Part shown: positions 11,520 to 22,644 of the stretch, in pieces
Layout of the letters: the number at the start of each line of letters is the position of its first letter
Position numbering within the stretch: position 1 is the stretch's first letter
The notes under the pieces: generated by a model
The model's input: only the letters and a program-made list of their open reading frames with translations
Told to the model about the DNA's origin: nothing
The model's database searches: none
Translations under genes and position numbers: made by a program
From: Cymbomonas tetramitiformis
Lineage: Eukaryota; Chlorophyta; Pyramimonadophyceae; Pyramimonadales; Pyramimonadaceae
DNA: 64,000 nucleotides
Assembly (NCBI GenBank): GCA_001247695.2
Contig: LGRX02034699.1
Location: 1 to 64,000, forward strand
Direction: 5' to 3'

Positions 11520-12280
11520 CAAGTACGCGCTTAATTCTCGCGCATCGTACCATAATAACCTGCGATCATTGACAGCATACATACATCGTGCGCACACCTC
11601 GTCGCAGTATATGTTGAATGCGATTATGTCGCGCCGATTGTTTTATGCACAACTCCGCTGATCGCTGCTGATTACTGACGATGTATTGAAGCGAAAGCTG
11701 TCGCGTATGTGCAGATATTCGACGGTATATGCGAACTCAGTCGCGCTGCATACAAATCAATATGTATATATGTGCGCCAAGTCTGCTGCACACTCGTTCT
11801 CGTTCGTCGCCTGAGCGGAAGGATACCACTGTCACGGTTCGCTATGCGAACAGTATGTGTGACGCTGCTGTTATTGAACGGTAGCAGCAAAACGCATTAT
11901 TCTGGTGGGTGTATGAGTGCAGCAGTCTGTTGACCAGAAGTGTCTGCTTGAGCCCAATGCTCCTCATATCTCTAATGCTCTCATGCATCTCATGCGTTAC
12001 CACCATCGGGTTGTGAACCCGAGAGCACTAGGTGAACTTCCCGCATCGGCTGGTCGATAAGTATAGCCATTGATGCTCGCATGCTGTTCAGTGCATGCTT
12101 GGAGCGAAGACGCGTCTTATCAGGACACTTTGGTTCTTCAAGAACTTGTCTTGCTTCGCCATCTCGATGCCATGTACTTGGCCTCTCGATGACAGATGTC
12201 ACTCACCTTAGGTGGATGACAGACATTATGACTGTACATGTCATAGTCGACCGTACTGACAATACTTGACGACTTATGTC
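11520..12280. other. Gene-free stretch
   Basis: No reading frame with recognisable composition was found, and no repeat structure beyond short CGC-rich words. I see nothing supportable here. Confidence 0.4.
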
Positions 12281-12284
12281 ATTA

Positions 12285-12335
12285 TGACACATGACATGGC
12301 ATGACATGTATGGCATGTATGACACATATGACATC
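12285..12335. repeat. Short ATGACA-type repeat
   Basis: Irregular repeats of GACATG(G/T)(C/A)ATGA and ATGACACAT. Confidence 0.7.
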
Positions 12336-12459
12336 GGTCATATCCCTGACACGTTTTCTTCTGCTTCCCTTCCATATATTTAGCATAATTATTACAACGA
12401 ACTTCACCGGCCGTGCTGCCGGAGATCGTGGGTGCGGCGTGCCCGAGGCCATGAGTGAT

Positions 12460-12597
12460 TATATTCGATGACCGCTCGATGATCCTCGATGACCGCTCGG
12501 TAGGGTTCGATAACCTCTCGATAATATTCGATGATCGCTCGATAATATTCGATGACCACCCGATGATATTCGATGACCACTCGATGCCATTCTGCTG
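12460..12597. repeat. ~25-bp TTCGATGACC tandem repeat
   Basis: About six degenerate units of ATATTCGATGACC(G/A)C(T/C)CGATG lie in tandem. The minus-strand open frames across them are repeat translations, not genes. Confidence 0.88.
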
Positions 12598-12599
12598 CA

Positions 12600-12880
12600 T
12601 GTGACACACCGGCAACTTAATCTGTCACCTGTCACTTCCTATAGTAGGCTGGGTGACCGTCACCAGTAGACGGGAAACACCCGTTAGGTATTTATGAAAT
12701 TATCTCTACTTTTATCAATTACACTTTATCGTTCTGATCCTGTACCCTCAACTCAGGGTTTATATCAACTAGCTAGATATATTACAGCTAACCTATATAT
12801 CTAACAGGTTTGGCCCCACTTACGCTTTATTTAGCCACCGCGACACTGCCAACATGATTGGCTAAACCCAGAAGCTTGGG
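12600..12880 (+). mobile_element. LTR-and-leader-like relic related to the gag-only element at 44.6 kb
   Basis: TGTGACACACC at 12,600 begins a block that ends CTATATATCTAACA at 12,806. It is followed by GGTTTGGCCCCACTTACGC and CATGATTGGCTAAAC. The gag-only element has TGTGACACACGC inside its LTR and GGTCGTGGCCCCATCCACGC then CATGATTGGCTAAACG just after it. The matching order suggests a diverged relative. No gag follows. Confidence 0.4.
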
Positions 12881-12938
12881 ATGGAGTGAGGCGCTCCACA
12901 AATAACAAATAGGTGATGCTCGACTGCGCTGTCTCTGC

Positions 12939-13183
12939 CGTCCCCGACAAGAGTACTAATCTCGCTCAACGGTGCTCGACTTCCGTGCGTTGTCCCTGTC
13001 GTCCCCGATCAGAGTACGAATCTCGCCCAACGGCGCTCGACTTCCGCAGGTGCCCTCGCCGTCCCCGACCAGAGTACTAATCTCGCCCAACGGTGCTTGA
13101 AACTCAGAAACGATTAAATGCCCCGTCCCTGGCGTCCCCGACCAGAGTACCAATCTCGCCCAACGGTGCTCGACTTCCGTGTG
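12939..13183. repeat. ~61-bp tandem repeat, four copies
   Basis: Units begin GTCCCCGA(C/T)(C/A)AGAGTAC at 12,939, 13,001, 13,061 and 13,133. They share AATCTCGCCCAACGG and GCTCGACTTCCG. The third unit is 72 bp because of an 11-bp insertion. Confidence 0.92.
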
Positions 13184-13199
13184 ATACGACATCGATGTG

Positions 13200-13740
13200 T
13201 GTACGACGCACGCGGCGCACACATCACGCGATAGGAGTAAAGAACGCGTGGTGTGTGCGTAATATGTGCGTAATATGTGCGTGTTTTCGGGCTTGTGAAG
13301 CGTGTCGCACACATCGCGCCAAAAGCAAAAATCGTGATGTGTGCAAGACGTGTCAAACAAATTGCTCCAAAACTTCACGCACACAAGAGAAAAACATACG
13401 TAATGTGTGCGTAAAGCATCTCCGGCTTTTAGGGATGTGTGAGTGATGCATCATGCTCACGTCAGAATTGGTCACCTCTTTTACCAAAAATATTTCATTG
13501 AAAAATCGACCGTTGTGTGTTCGTGATGTATCAAGCAAAATATATCGAGAGATAGAGAAAATCGGCCCCCAAAACGAAAAAAACCCAAAATCTTCCAGGA
13601 GAATGGGCAGGTTCGCACTAAAGCCCCCCCAACAACAAAATTGCGAAATTTCTTTTCCTTGTAAGATATCACCATTTCGCGTGCAAAGATTTGTTCGAAA
13701 CGAACCCCAAAAAAACATTTTCAGACCCGAAGAGAAACGA
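13200..13740. other. Gene-free stretch with short repeats
   Basis: It holds GTGCGTAATAT repeats near 13,255-13,280 and an AT-rich segment of open but compositionally random frames. I see no gene. Confidence 0.4.
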
Positions 13741-13743
13741 TAA

Positions 13744-13927
13744 GGGCTGATCCATTAATTGTCGCAAGGGGGGTTACTAGGATTTTCGTTTTTTGTCCGT
13801 CGGTGGGGGTGGGGTCGAGGGGTGTCTGCCACTGGGGAGAGGTGTTTTTGTCCGCTGGGGGGGAGGGGGATCAAGGGGCATGTCCTAATAACCCCCGCCC
13901 CCCTTGCGACAATAAATGGAACAGCCC
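13744..13927. mobile_element. 184-bp MITE, PIF/Harbinger (Tourist)-like
   Basis: The two ends are inverted repeats, starting GGGCTGATCCATTAATTGTC on the left and (reverse complement) GGGCTGTTCCATTTATTGTC on the right, with 28 of the first 30 bases identical. The similarity continues through GCAAGGGGGG. The element is flanked by TAA on both sides (13,741-13,743 and 13,928-13,930). A 3-bp TWA target duplication with TIRs starting GGG is characteristic of the PIF/Harbinger superfamily. The internal sequence is G-rich on the plus strand and non-coding. Confidence 0.85.
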
Positions 13928-14064
13928 TAACATGACTGCCATTGTTTTGTATTTTCGATCTGCGATCGGAACTCACCACTGCGCTGGCGCTGTCGCTGTC
14001 GCGACAGCGACATCGCATCGGGGGGCTGCCGCAGTCCGACTCCGACTCCGTGATACTGCACTGT

Positions 14065-14305
14065 CGATCGCCGACTTTCCTTCCGTCATCAGTGATGACC
14101 GCCATTCAGGAGGCGGATCGTCTGATCTCACTCCCCGGATCGGAGAAATGAAGGATCGCGTAGTGGCTATTCACCTCCAGCTTCGAAGTCCAAGTGTCGC
14201 ATGGTGTTGCTCTTAAGTCGGAAATTAGTGAAAAGGCTTCACTTTTCCTACCTGCTGACGACTGCTGCGACTTTCTTCTCCGTTTCCTAACACAAGTTTT
14301 TCTTC
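14065..14305. repeat. ~240-bp dispersed repeat, copy 1
   Basis: This segment matches 52,130-52,369 in the same orientation with only scattered substitutions, from GATCGCCGACTTTCCTTCCG to the T-rich end. It directly precedes the ATG of the ORF1-like gene, so it may be that element's 5' untranslated region. Confidence 0.9.
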
Positions 14306-14344
14306 TTACAATCACGAGTTTCGCAGCAATTGCTTCTACTAACA

Positions 14345-15370
14345 ATGTGCGGAGGGCGACCCGCTCCTCTGACTCGCAGCGCCCGGTCTCGTCAGGCTGA
14401 CGAGAATTCCGTACCGAATGAGTCGCCCGTGCAAACTGCAGCGACTTCCTCTCCGCGGTTCTCCCCTCCGCGTGAGGAGCCCGCAATCTTTCGCTCTCTC
14501 GGTCTTCACGAATCCGAAGACGGTGACGAGGTGGTTCGTTGACGCGGGTGAAAGGTCGTGGTCGCGGGAAAATGTTGATACGTATACGCCGGAGTCGCCG
14601 ACGTTGCTGCAAGAACTGTCGTTTGGTAATCAGGCAGCTCCTGTGCGCACTGACTCACCTCCTCCGACGAGGAACGTTTTGCATAGAACGTCCTTGGCAG
14701 GAGATATTGCGGGGAATGCCAGCCTCTCTCTCCGTCCGCAGGCGTCCCGCGATGAACTCCACTAGGAGACGGGAGAGAGGGAGACTATTCCCGATATGGT
14801 CGGTGGCGGCCTGTTTTAACGGACTGAACTTTTGGAGTTTGCCGTGCTCGGAACTCCTGATGAACGCCACAATCTTCAAGTCCGAACACCTGCGAAGAAT
14901 CTGTGCCAAGGTCCCCGGCCTGGACGTTACGAACAACCAGTCCAGAGCCACAATGGTGAAGAACTTGGAGCGTTTCCGCGAGGTGTTCGAGAAGTCCCAG
15001 ACGGCCCCGGCGGGGGGCAATGAGCCGGCGTCGCGGCCCCGCGTGCTAATCTGAGCGCGGGGGGGCCGGTCCCCCCGCCAATGGGGGACGTCCCGACTGA
15101 CTTGGCGTCCCGGGATCGGCGGGGCAGCAAACTCCCCCCGTTGTCCATTCTACGGACGGCACGGGTCCCCGGCGTGCCCTTTCCCCGTTGCACGTTCGGC
15201 CGGGAGCCTCACAGACCCCGACGTACCCGCCGGGTTTCGGCCCATACGTGGACCCGAACGGGGTACCGAGCCCGGCGCAAGGCCTTTTCTCCGGACTGAA
15301 TCCTCCCGCAAGCCAAGTCCAAGAACCTCGTCAACCGGCCCAGGTAGCTAGCCCGAATACTCCCGTTTGA
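14345..15370 (+). pseudogene. Degenerate ORF1/Gag-like retroelement gene, unassigned
   Basis: The first ATG after the dispersed repeat (14,345) opens a Ser/Pro/Arg-rich frame that breaks near 14,540. It continues in a second frame (DTYTPESPTLLQELSFGN) to a stop near 14,765. A third frame carries KSEHLRRICAKVPGLDV and ATMVKNLERFREVFEKS, a helical segment that resembles a SAP-like or Gag N-terminal motif. A Pro-rich tail (GFGPYVDPNGVPSPAQGLF) ends at a TGA at about 15,370. At least three frame changes separate recognisable pieces. I cannot assign a family. The shared 5' repeat suggests a retroelement whose other copy collapsed to the 52.1-kb fragment. Confidence 0.35.
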
Positions 15371-15386
15371 CCTCTTCTTTCCTTTA

Positions 15387-16473
15387 TGGCTACTGCCCGG
15401 AAGTCCTTGTGGTAGGACCAGAAACGCGCGTAGTCCTATGGCAAGGACCACCGTTTCACGATTTTTTTGGGCCGGCAGATGGCCTCTAGAGGTCGTATCC
15501 CATGAGCTCATGACTATTTAACACCTATATATTGGTTGGGTGGGCGTGGTTAAGTCAGATATTGCTATACTGTATATATCGCGTTTGAATGCAGCAAAGT
15601 TAGGCACCCGATGAACATCTTGGCTGCTTATTTTCACATATTCAAAAATGTGCTTAAAATGGTACCCTTCCATCATGATTTTTTACCAATAGCATTTGGA
15701 CTAAGAGCCACATGGGCCGCATTCTTATCGCAACTATAACTCCATACTAATGATAATTTGGCCTTGATACGAGGTGGAATTAGTATATATGATACTCTCA
15801 AAATGGCTTCAGCGTTACCCTACACCCGGGAAGACATTTTTGATCCAAGCGGTAGAAAATGTTTTTTGTGCTCTTGCATAATATGAATAACCTGGTAATA
15901 GGTGATATGTGTTATCCGGAATGGGCCCAAATGATATCATCTTTTACTTAACCTATAAATTGATTTTTCAAAAGCTCAATGTTGAGCATATGAAACATAT
16001 CATGATAGGTATGCACAATTTTAGATGGGCAACCCTGACTTTTTAGGAGTGGAAAATGCAATTTTCCTAGGAAAGCCTTACTCGTGCATCCGCGTGAGCG
16101 TTGAGGTGTTGTGCGCATGCCCCCATAATCCACATGATGGCATTAAACTTTTATTTCGGTCATAAACGTGCACGATATAACTTCCTAGTACCATCAGATT
16201 TGATCTAAAAGGTTACACATGCCTCGGACACGGTGGTCCTTGTGGTCGGACCACCGTGTTTTTGACGATTTTAGCAAAAATACCCTCCTACATGCACACG
16301 ATTAAAAGTGTCCAAATAGACGCGACGACACCTACCCTATCATTTAGGAAATTGATTTGACACATAAATAACATATGCAAACAGTAGGTTGACCACTTTG
16401 AGTATACCATGGGTTCATAATACGCATTGTACGGTGGTCCTTGTGGTAGGACTATGAAGTTGGGTAGTAGCCA
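15387..16473. mobile_element. 1,087-bp non-coding TIR element, 4-bp TSD (copy 1 of a family)
   Basis: It starts TGGCTACTGCCCGG and ends with the near reverse complement TGGGTAGTAGCCA. It is flanked by TTTA on both sides (15,383-15,386 and 16,474-16,477). The first 10 terminal bases are those of the element at 42,229-43,297. Inside lie repeats of GGTGGTCCTTGTGGT(A/C)GGAC in both orientations: near 15,403, 15,432 and 16,431, and a perfect 11-bp-arm palindrome at 16,229-16,258. There is no transposase ORF, so it is non-autonomous. The superfamily is undetermined. Confidence 0.75.
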
Positions 16474-17095
16474 TTTAGAAATTGCGTACCGACTGCCTCT
16501 CAAATTCTCTTCGGTTAGTCTGCTAGGGCCTGTTTCTTCCCGGCAGTTTGAAAATTTAATCAGCCGTACAACCCGTTTCACTAATTAGGAATTCCTCCCC
16601 CTCCTTTCAGAATAGGTCAGTTCCCGTCCTAGTCTCAAATAGTAATTAGTTAGGGCCCCTTTCAGAAATTCTAGGAGCACCGTACTCGTGCGTGTAGGCG
16701 CTACCTTGGTTGTGAATTTATTGTTTCTTGTTAATTTTAATGCTTGCTGTATGTGGCCTGCTGAATTTAAGTGTTTGACTTATTTGGAAAGTTTTAATTA
16801 AAATGCTGCTTGTGTCCCGTGGGGACAACACGAATTGGCGATATCCTCACACTGTGTGAGGCTCTTCTTGGAAGAGTGTTACCCCGTGGGGGCTTTTTGT
16901 TGCTTGAAATCCTCAGACTGTGAGGTGTTTCCTCTTGGAGGGACTGTTTACCCCGTGGGGGCTGGTTTTTGTGAACAACGAGTTTCCAAAATTTGGTCGG
17001 ATGTAAGCTCCTGGTATGCAGGCTTTCCTGACACACAATGGGGTGGGATTACAGGCCCGGGTGGACAATGATGATGTGGTGCTCACAAGGACACT
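16474..17095. other. Gene-free stretch with a GTTACCCCGTGGGGGC-type repeat
   Basis: TACCCCGTGGGGGCT occurs at about 16,879 and 16,950, with a shorter CCCGTGGGGAC near 16,817. They are spaced about 65-70 bp apart with CCTCA(C/G)ACTGTG between them. The DNA up to 16,780 is AT-rich with no gene seen. Confidence 0.5.
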
Positions 17096-17113
17096 GCTAC
17101 GGTAGCCCCAACG

Positions 17114-17372
17114 GTGGAGGATGATTGTGCAATTTGCTTGTCTAGCCTGCTAGGAGAGAGCATGCCATGTGTTGCCACTGCATGTAACCATCATTATCAT
17201 GTAGCTTGCTTTGATGGCTTGGACGAGGAATATCATTTGTCCAGCCTAGTTCAGGGTGCAGCAACCCATGCTGTATTCACCATGAATTACAGGAAACTGG
17301 CGAGATATCCATTGTGTAGATCCTTTCTGGTGGTGTATGAACTCCCGTATGGGGAGGATAGATTCACATATT
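17114..17372 (+). pseudogene. RING-finger-like gene fragment interrupted by a retrotransposon
   Basis: The frame opens MEDDCAICLSSLLGE and carries TACNHHYHVACFDGL, the CxxC...CxHxxHxxC spacing of a RING-H2-type zinc finger (ubiquitin ligase class). The expected last CPxC pair reads YPLC, so one zinc ligand is missing, and no Cys stands close enough to replace it obviously. The chromovirus inserted at 17,373. After removing it and one ATATT copy, the frame ends one codon later (TGG TAG at 31,127). The insertion therefore hit the last two codons and probably replaced only the tail and 3' UTR. Upstream exons are not identified, so this may be the last exon of a larger gene. Confidence 0.5.
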
Positions 17373-18041
17373 TGTGCCCGGAGGCACAGCGTGAGCCGAT
17401 ATGCCTATGCGTCTATATGTGTGTCATCAGGGGTAATCTGGGATTGGCATGATGACAGTGAAATTGGGCTTGAAATCACGATGAGAATGAATACCAGATG
17501 TCCGGGGTATGACACTATGACACTATGACACTATGACAGTATGACACTATGACACTATAGTAGTATGACAGTACTGTGGGGGGTGTCATCGTGGCACTCA
17601 GTCAGACCCTCGAAGAATGGTCAGATTCGCATCGGGGTTGAAAAGACAATGAAATCGAATATCAGATGTCAAGGCTATGACATTATGACAGTATGACGCT
17701 ATGACAGTACAGTAGTATGACAGTACTGTGGGGCAGTCATCGTGTCAGTCTGTCGACATAGCATCTGAATCGAGAATGACGAATCGGAATTAGAAATGAG
17801 ATCGGATCGGGAATTGAACGTTGAGCCGAAGTGTGACATCGGCTCTCGAGTGGTTGACCCTGCAACCTGAGTGACGAGTGAATAAGTGGAGCAAGTGTTG
17901 AGCCTTCAGAACTCGGAACCGAATTATCGTTTGTACCTCAATCTGGCCCTGATCCAGTATATTATAAAATCCGAATTGTGTACCTTTGCACGTTCAATCA
18001 AAAACATATTTCCGAGCATCTGTCGTAGTGCCCCTGGCACA
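17373..18041 (+). repeat. 5' LTR of the chromovirus
   Basis: 669 bp, TG...CA, with terminal short inverted repeats (TGTGCC...GGCACA). It contains two blocks of a 10-bp TATGACACTA/TATGACAGTA repeat (about 17,508-17,572 and 17,676-17,727). These differ in copy number from the 3' LTR. Confidence 0.95.
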
Positions 18042-18058
18042 ATTGGTATCAATAAGCG
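18042..18058 (+). other. Primer-binding site
   Basis: ATTGGTATCAATAAGCG lies directly after the 5' LTR. TGGTATCA matches the complement of the tRNA-iMet 3' end, the usual gypsy primer, although the following bases diverge. Confidence 0.7.
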
Positions 18059-18828
18059 TTACCTGAACACCTCCGCGCGTTCAGCCACGGCCACACTGTA
18101 ACTTCCGTTATACTGAGGGGGGAGAGCCGTACTTTTGGGAAACTCTGCGCAATTTTTTCGTCAGAAATACTATTTTTTTTCAAAGAAGGAACCCGTATTC
18201 TGCTTCCAAAAGTTACCAAATATCAGCATAACGTCTCCTTAACACTGGGGGCCCAACCAGGCTCTCGTTGGCCAAGATTGGTTTTCCGATCTTAAGTTCC
18301 AAGTCTTCCCCAGGCTACAACAAACAACCGTCACAGAGCACCCTAAAGGGTTTCCCCGGTTTATAGTAGCCAGAAAAACCTCATAGCCCACCTCCCAGAG
18401 CCCTAAAAAGGCGAAAAACAGCCCAAAACAGCCCAAAATAGCCGTTTTAGCCAGTTTCCAGCCTACCCCAAAACCTCTCCCAGTAGCCCCCACCACCAAA
18501 AACCCCTTCCTTAGACCCCATAGAACAGCCTAGAAACCCCTGATACCGCCCTCACGGCCATCAGCAGCGGGGAAAGCTCCTCCAAACAGCGCTTTCAGCA
18601 GCTTCTGGACGTTTCTGGCAGTTCTTCAGCACCTTCTGGTATCCTCCAGCAGTACCCTGACTGGAGCATTTTGGGACCTACGGAGCATAAATATCGTCTG
18701 GGATCTTACTGAACCTCTGTATTGGACCTGACACCCTTCCTTTCGTTGCTGCTTGACTCTTGCTCGCGCGCCTAGGCACTCAAAAATCGTGTCGCGGAGC
18801 CCTGGCCAAATTTTGAGTTCGCTGGTGT
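18059..18828 (+). other. Long leader of the chromovirus
   Basis: About 770 bp lie between the PBS and the first ORF, without a convincing gene. It holds a Gly/Ala-poor, CCC/AAAA-rich stretch around 18,300-18,540. It probably contains untranslated leader and packaging sequence (inference). Confidence 0.5.
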
Positions 18829-19134
18829 ATGGCAGTGCCCCCAGACCCAGACAAATACAGAAGAGCGTGGACGAAGAGGAGAACAGCGACTGAACGCCTG
18901 GACAGAGTCACGCTGGCGATCCCACCAGCACACTACGACTACGCGTGGCACCACCAGGGAAACTACTTCTTCCTCTACCCTGCTGACCAAGATTTAACAA
19001 TCTACCCCGCGCTCCCTGGTGCGTTTCCGATAGCTGTAATCGACGGCGTTCCCCCATCTCCACCCGGAAGCCCCGCTCCTTCTCCTCCTCCTTCGCCCCC
19101 AGAGAGTGACATCGACGAGGACGAGTCTGACTAA
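18829..19134 (+). CDS. Small upstream ORF of the chromovirus (101 aa), unknown
   Basis: An ATG at 18,829 opens a 101-codon frame ending TGA-CTAA just before Gag. The N terminus is basic (KYRRAWTKRRTATERLDR). The middle is aromatic-rich (HYDYAWHHQGNYFFLYPADQ). The C terminus is a Pro/Ser run followed by an acidic tail. I recognise no family. Its place between PBS and Gag, and its clean composition, suggest a real accessory protein or a translation-control uORF rather than chance. Confidence 0.5.
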   Translation: MAVPPDPDKYRRAWTKRRTATERLDRVTLAIPPAHYDYAWHHQGNYFFLYPADQDLTIYPALPGAFPIAVIDGVPPSPPGSPAPSPPPSPPESDIDEDESD

Positions 19135-19221
19135 ATAAAAAGGCGCGAGCACTCACTACTTTTGCTCACTTGTGGCTATTGCCACACCCAGTCTGTGAAC
19201 TCAACCAGCTCAGCAGTCAGA

Positions 19222-19674
19222 ATGTCACAGCAGACATCAGAATCCTTTCCCAGCATGGGTGTCAGCGCAGAGCCGTTACACCACCCACTGTTCTCCCCCA
19301 TCACCTTCCCATCTCCCACCGCATACGCTTCCGCTCACCCCCTTCCACATCCAGGCACCACCATGCCCTACACTGCGGTGCCCCGCCCATATACCATGCC
19401 GGATGGCACCCCCGCACAGGCTGTATGGAACGGCGTCAATTGGGTACTGCCCCAATCAGCGGCCCTCGCTGGGGGAGTGTCACCAGTGCCGTTCACACTG
19501 GGAACCCACCACCCCATGGGCTCATATCCCACACCATTCCAACAACAGCTGCAGCAACAGCAGCAGTGGCTCGCGTACCAGCAGCAACAACAGCAGTGGC
19601 TTCAGCAGCAGCCACTGGAACCGATGCAGCAGCAGTTACAGCAGCAGCAGTTCCAGCAACAGCAGTTACAGCAG

Positions 19675-19705
<31 letters not shown>

Positions 19706-22644
19706 CGCAGCCGCAACAACAGCCACAGCAGCCCCATCAGCTGGTACCAGCTACCTCCGCGCTTCATGACTCTGGTGCGGATCTCTCATCGCTGCAGCAC
19801 TTCATCAGTATCGGCGCCGCAGCCCTGCCAGACCCTCTGCAGGTACCCCTTGACAGCGGAGCTCAGCAGAGCGTCTCGGGCGGGGCCCAGCTCTTGGTAC
19901 GCCACCTCCCCGCGGTGGCAGCAGCCTCAGAGACCCGCCGGCGTCGACGTTCCCGAAGGGTATCCTCGGGCCCCGCGACGCACGGCAGGCACATTCCAGG
20001 TCTGAGCCATGCACCTGATCACTCCGACCCCGAGTCCGGTACGGACGTCAGCCGCACCAGCACGGGGACCAGAGGCAGCCGAAGCACGCAGGCACGGGCT
20101 GAGCGCAGGCGGAGGGCCGCCCACAGGTCCGGTTCTGACTCGGACGCGAGCAGCCGGAGCGAGCACATTCGCAGGGAAGTCCTGGCGGCAGTACAGGCCC
20201 TGGACATTTCCGCGGTGCTCTCGAGAGGACTCGCCCTGCCTGGCGCGACGACTTCTGCAGGAGCCTCCCCTCCAGGCGACCCTCAGAGCAGCGCACAGGG
20301 GGCCCTGACGGCGGACCATCCACTCGAGGCGGACGCCGCTGACAGCGTAACCCCCCCAGTGTCTCAGATTGTCGCTGAAACCGCTCCCGCCGAACCTCCC
20401 ACTCAGGGTCGGCCAAACCCCCTCAACATGATGGTGGCTCGCCGGCGGCAGTCGATGGAGACGGTAGTGCACGGCGGTGGCAATCCTGACTCGGAGCTCA
20501 GAGACCCCAGCTCAAGCGACTCACCTCCAGGCCCCCCCAGTGATCCACCTCGAGACCCCCTTGACGACCCCGCGCAAGGACCAGAGCCCTCCTACCCTCA
20601 GTACCCAGAGGTTCGGGCTCTCTTCGTCACCCATGACGGTGGGTCATTGTGGGTACACCAGTCAGCGGGGGTGCGAGGCGCGGCAACCGTCTCCCTGCCA
20701 TGGGATGAACGCCGCCGAGCTGGGGTGCAGGGCGACGCCATCATGTTCAGGATCATGCACCTGCTGGGAGCGCCGCTGACTGCATATGCGCGCATGGGAG
20801 GCCGCCTACACCATGCACCCCTACCACTTACCAACCCTCGTGTGGAGCCCTGGGTCCTCATGGTCGACCGCGAGGTCATGGATATGGCAATGGGGGACCC
20901 AGCCGCAGCCAATGTGCGGTCTACGAGCATGGGGCAGCCAGTGTGGGAGTGGATCCCTGCCACTGCGCGGGAGTCGGAGATGCAGAACTTCGACCAGGAC
21001 GGGCTCGCCGCGTGGTCGGAAGTCAGCAACTCCGATTGGTACCGAAGCATGAGCGTGGTGGCCGCACAACCATCCACTCCCCTGCCCTTCCATACACCTC
21101 TTCCACTCCCCGCTCCACCATCAGCCCCTGCATTACCGCCCACTTCGACTGCAGTCCCCACAAATCCCGCGCCTGCGCTCCTGCCCGCGCATGCCCCGGG
21201 ACCACCACCTCCAGCCCGTTTCCCTCACTCCGCCGCCGCAAACCCCGTTCACTCTGCCGCTGCCGCAAACCCCGTTCACTCTGCCGCTGCTGCGAACCCC
21301 GTACTCTCTCCCAGCGCCACCCCCTTTGTACCAGGCATCGTCCGACTGCCGCAGGGCACTAATCTGCGAGCATCCTCGGACGAGGTCCGCCTGGAGCACA
21401 AGACCAAGGAGATGGTGCTGAAGCTGATCAAGAGTGTGACCAGATTCCCTCGCTCCGCGTCCGACACAAAATCGGCCGACAAGGATGGCCTCCTGACGCA
21501 GTTGGAGCACTACTCCAACATGGTGCGGAAGATATTCCAAGAGGCCATCGTGATCGAGGCGCTGACCACTCCCAGCTGTACGCCATCTGTATCGACGTAC
21601 CAGGCGAGCGTGTCGAGCCTCCTTTGGAGCTTTAAGGAGCACACTCTTCAGGACCAGCAGAAGAAGTTCTTGGAGCGTGCGGCGGGGACCTTCGGGTCTG
21701 ACCAGGCTTGGCACCGGCGCTACGTGGAGCTGGACGTGTTCTTCAGCGATCTGGCGGTGTGCTCCCTAACACAGGCCTACCTGGAGAATGCACACGGAGA
21801 GGCCATTGCACTGAGGCAGGCGACGAACGAGACCGCGGCGGAGTATTTTTCGCGGTTGGAGACCCGCATGGCCTCCGTCAACTTCCTGGCTGGCAGAGTC
21901 CCCAATTGCGTGGAGATGTCCAACCTGTCCATGCTCTCCACGTACCGCCGAGGGTTGAGGTATGCACCCAAGGTGATGCGGCGACTGAGAGCCATCCACC
22001 TGGATGTCTCCAAGCCAGAGGAGTGGGAGAGGAAGGCCGTCGATGACGATATCCCAGGCACCCACAACGCCCTGTTGAAGATACGGGAAGTTGCTGAGGA
22101 GGTGGAGAATGACATTGACACGGAGGCGGCGCAGAGGCGCACTCAAGATCGCCCTCCCCGCACCGTCTCCTTCGCCAACCCCTCACCTCGCACCCCCTTC
22201 TTCAGGCGTCCTCCTTCCTCGAACCGTCCAGCACTCGCCATGCTGGAGAATGGGCCCACCACCACCGCTGCCGCGGCAGTTACCCCATTGCCACCACCAC
22301 CTGGCCTCCCCCGCCCTGACGCTCCGAAGGTCCGCCGGTGTTTCGCCTGCGGCTCCGCGGAGCACATCGTCCGTAACTGCACGGATGAGACCAAGCTCAA
22401 GGAGTGGAGGGCCAATGCACCTGCTCGATTGGCAAATTCTCCTGGGTTCGTGGCCGCCGTCGTCTGGGCCATCGAGCAGCAGGAGGACATCTCCTCGGTG
22501 GATGGCGTCCCAGAGGAGTTCTCCGAGGAGGTCCTGGCACTTGCTACCTGTGAGGACGAGCAGAGCTATCAGACCCTGGCGGCCCTCGCTGGTATCGAGC
22601 TTGTGGAGGGTGACGGTCTTCCCCCGGTTGAGGACGATGAATGA
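19222..22644 (+). CDS. Gag polyprotein of the chromovirus
   Basis: The first ATG in frame is at 19,222, giving 1,140 residues, which is long for a gypsy Gag. An N-terminal Pro/His-rich part leads to a Gln-rich tract (19,543-19,735, mostly CAG/CAA). Ser/Arg-rich and Pro-rich linkers follow. From about 21,370 there is a helical capsid-like region (LEHKTKEMVLKLIKSVTRF, then ANETAAEYFSRLETRMASVN and YRRGLRYAPKVMRRLRA), typical of retrotransposon Gag. A CCHC knuckle CFACGSAEHIVRNC lies at 22,339-22,380. The protein should bind element RNA and form the virus-like particle. The TGA stop (22,642-22,644) is followed by CTG, and Pol continues in the same frame, so Gag-Pol is probably made by readthrough. 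Confidence 0.9.

Noticed and set aside
11720..11920. tRNA or small RNA gene near GC-rich hairpins
   Set aside because: No A- and B-box pair or cloverleaf could be drawn.
12274..12615. Minus-strand ORF with SSNIIERS-type repeats
   Set aside because: It is a translation of the ~25-bp tandem repeat at 12,460-12,597.
19493..19726. Alanine-rich minus-strand ORF opposite the Gag polyQ tract
   Set aside because: It is the antisense shadow of CAG repeats; Gag is clearly coding on the plus strand.
20598..21161. Minus-strand ORFs of up to 190 codons opposite Gag and Pol of the chromovirus
   Set aside because: High GC reduces stops on the opposite strand; they have no recognisable motifs and Gag/Pol explain the region.
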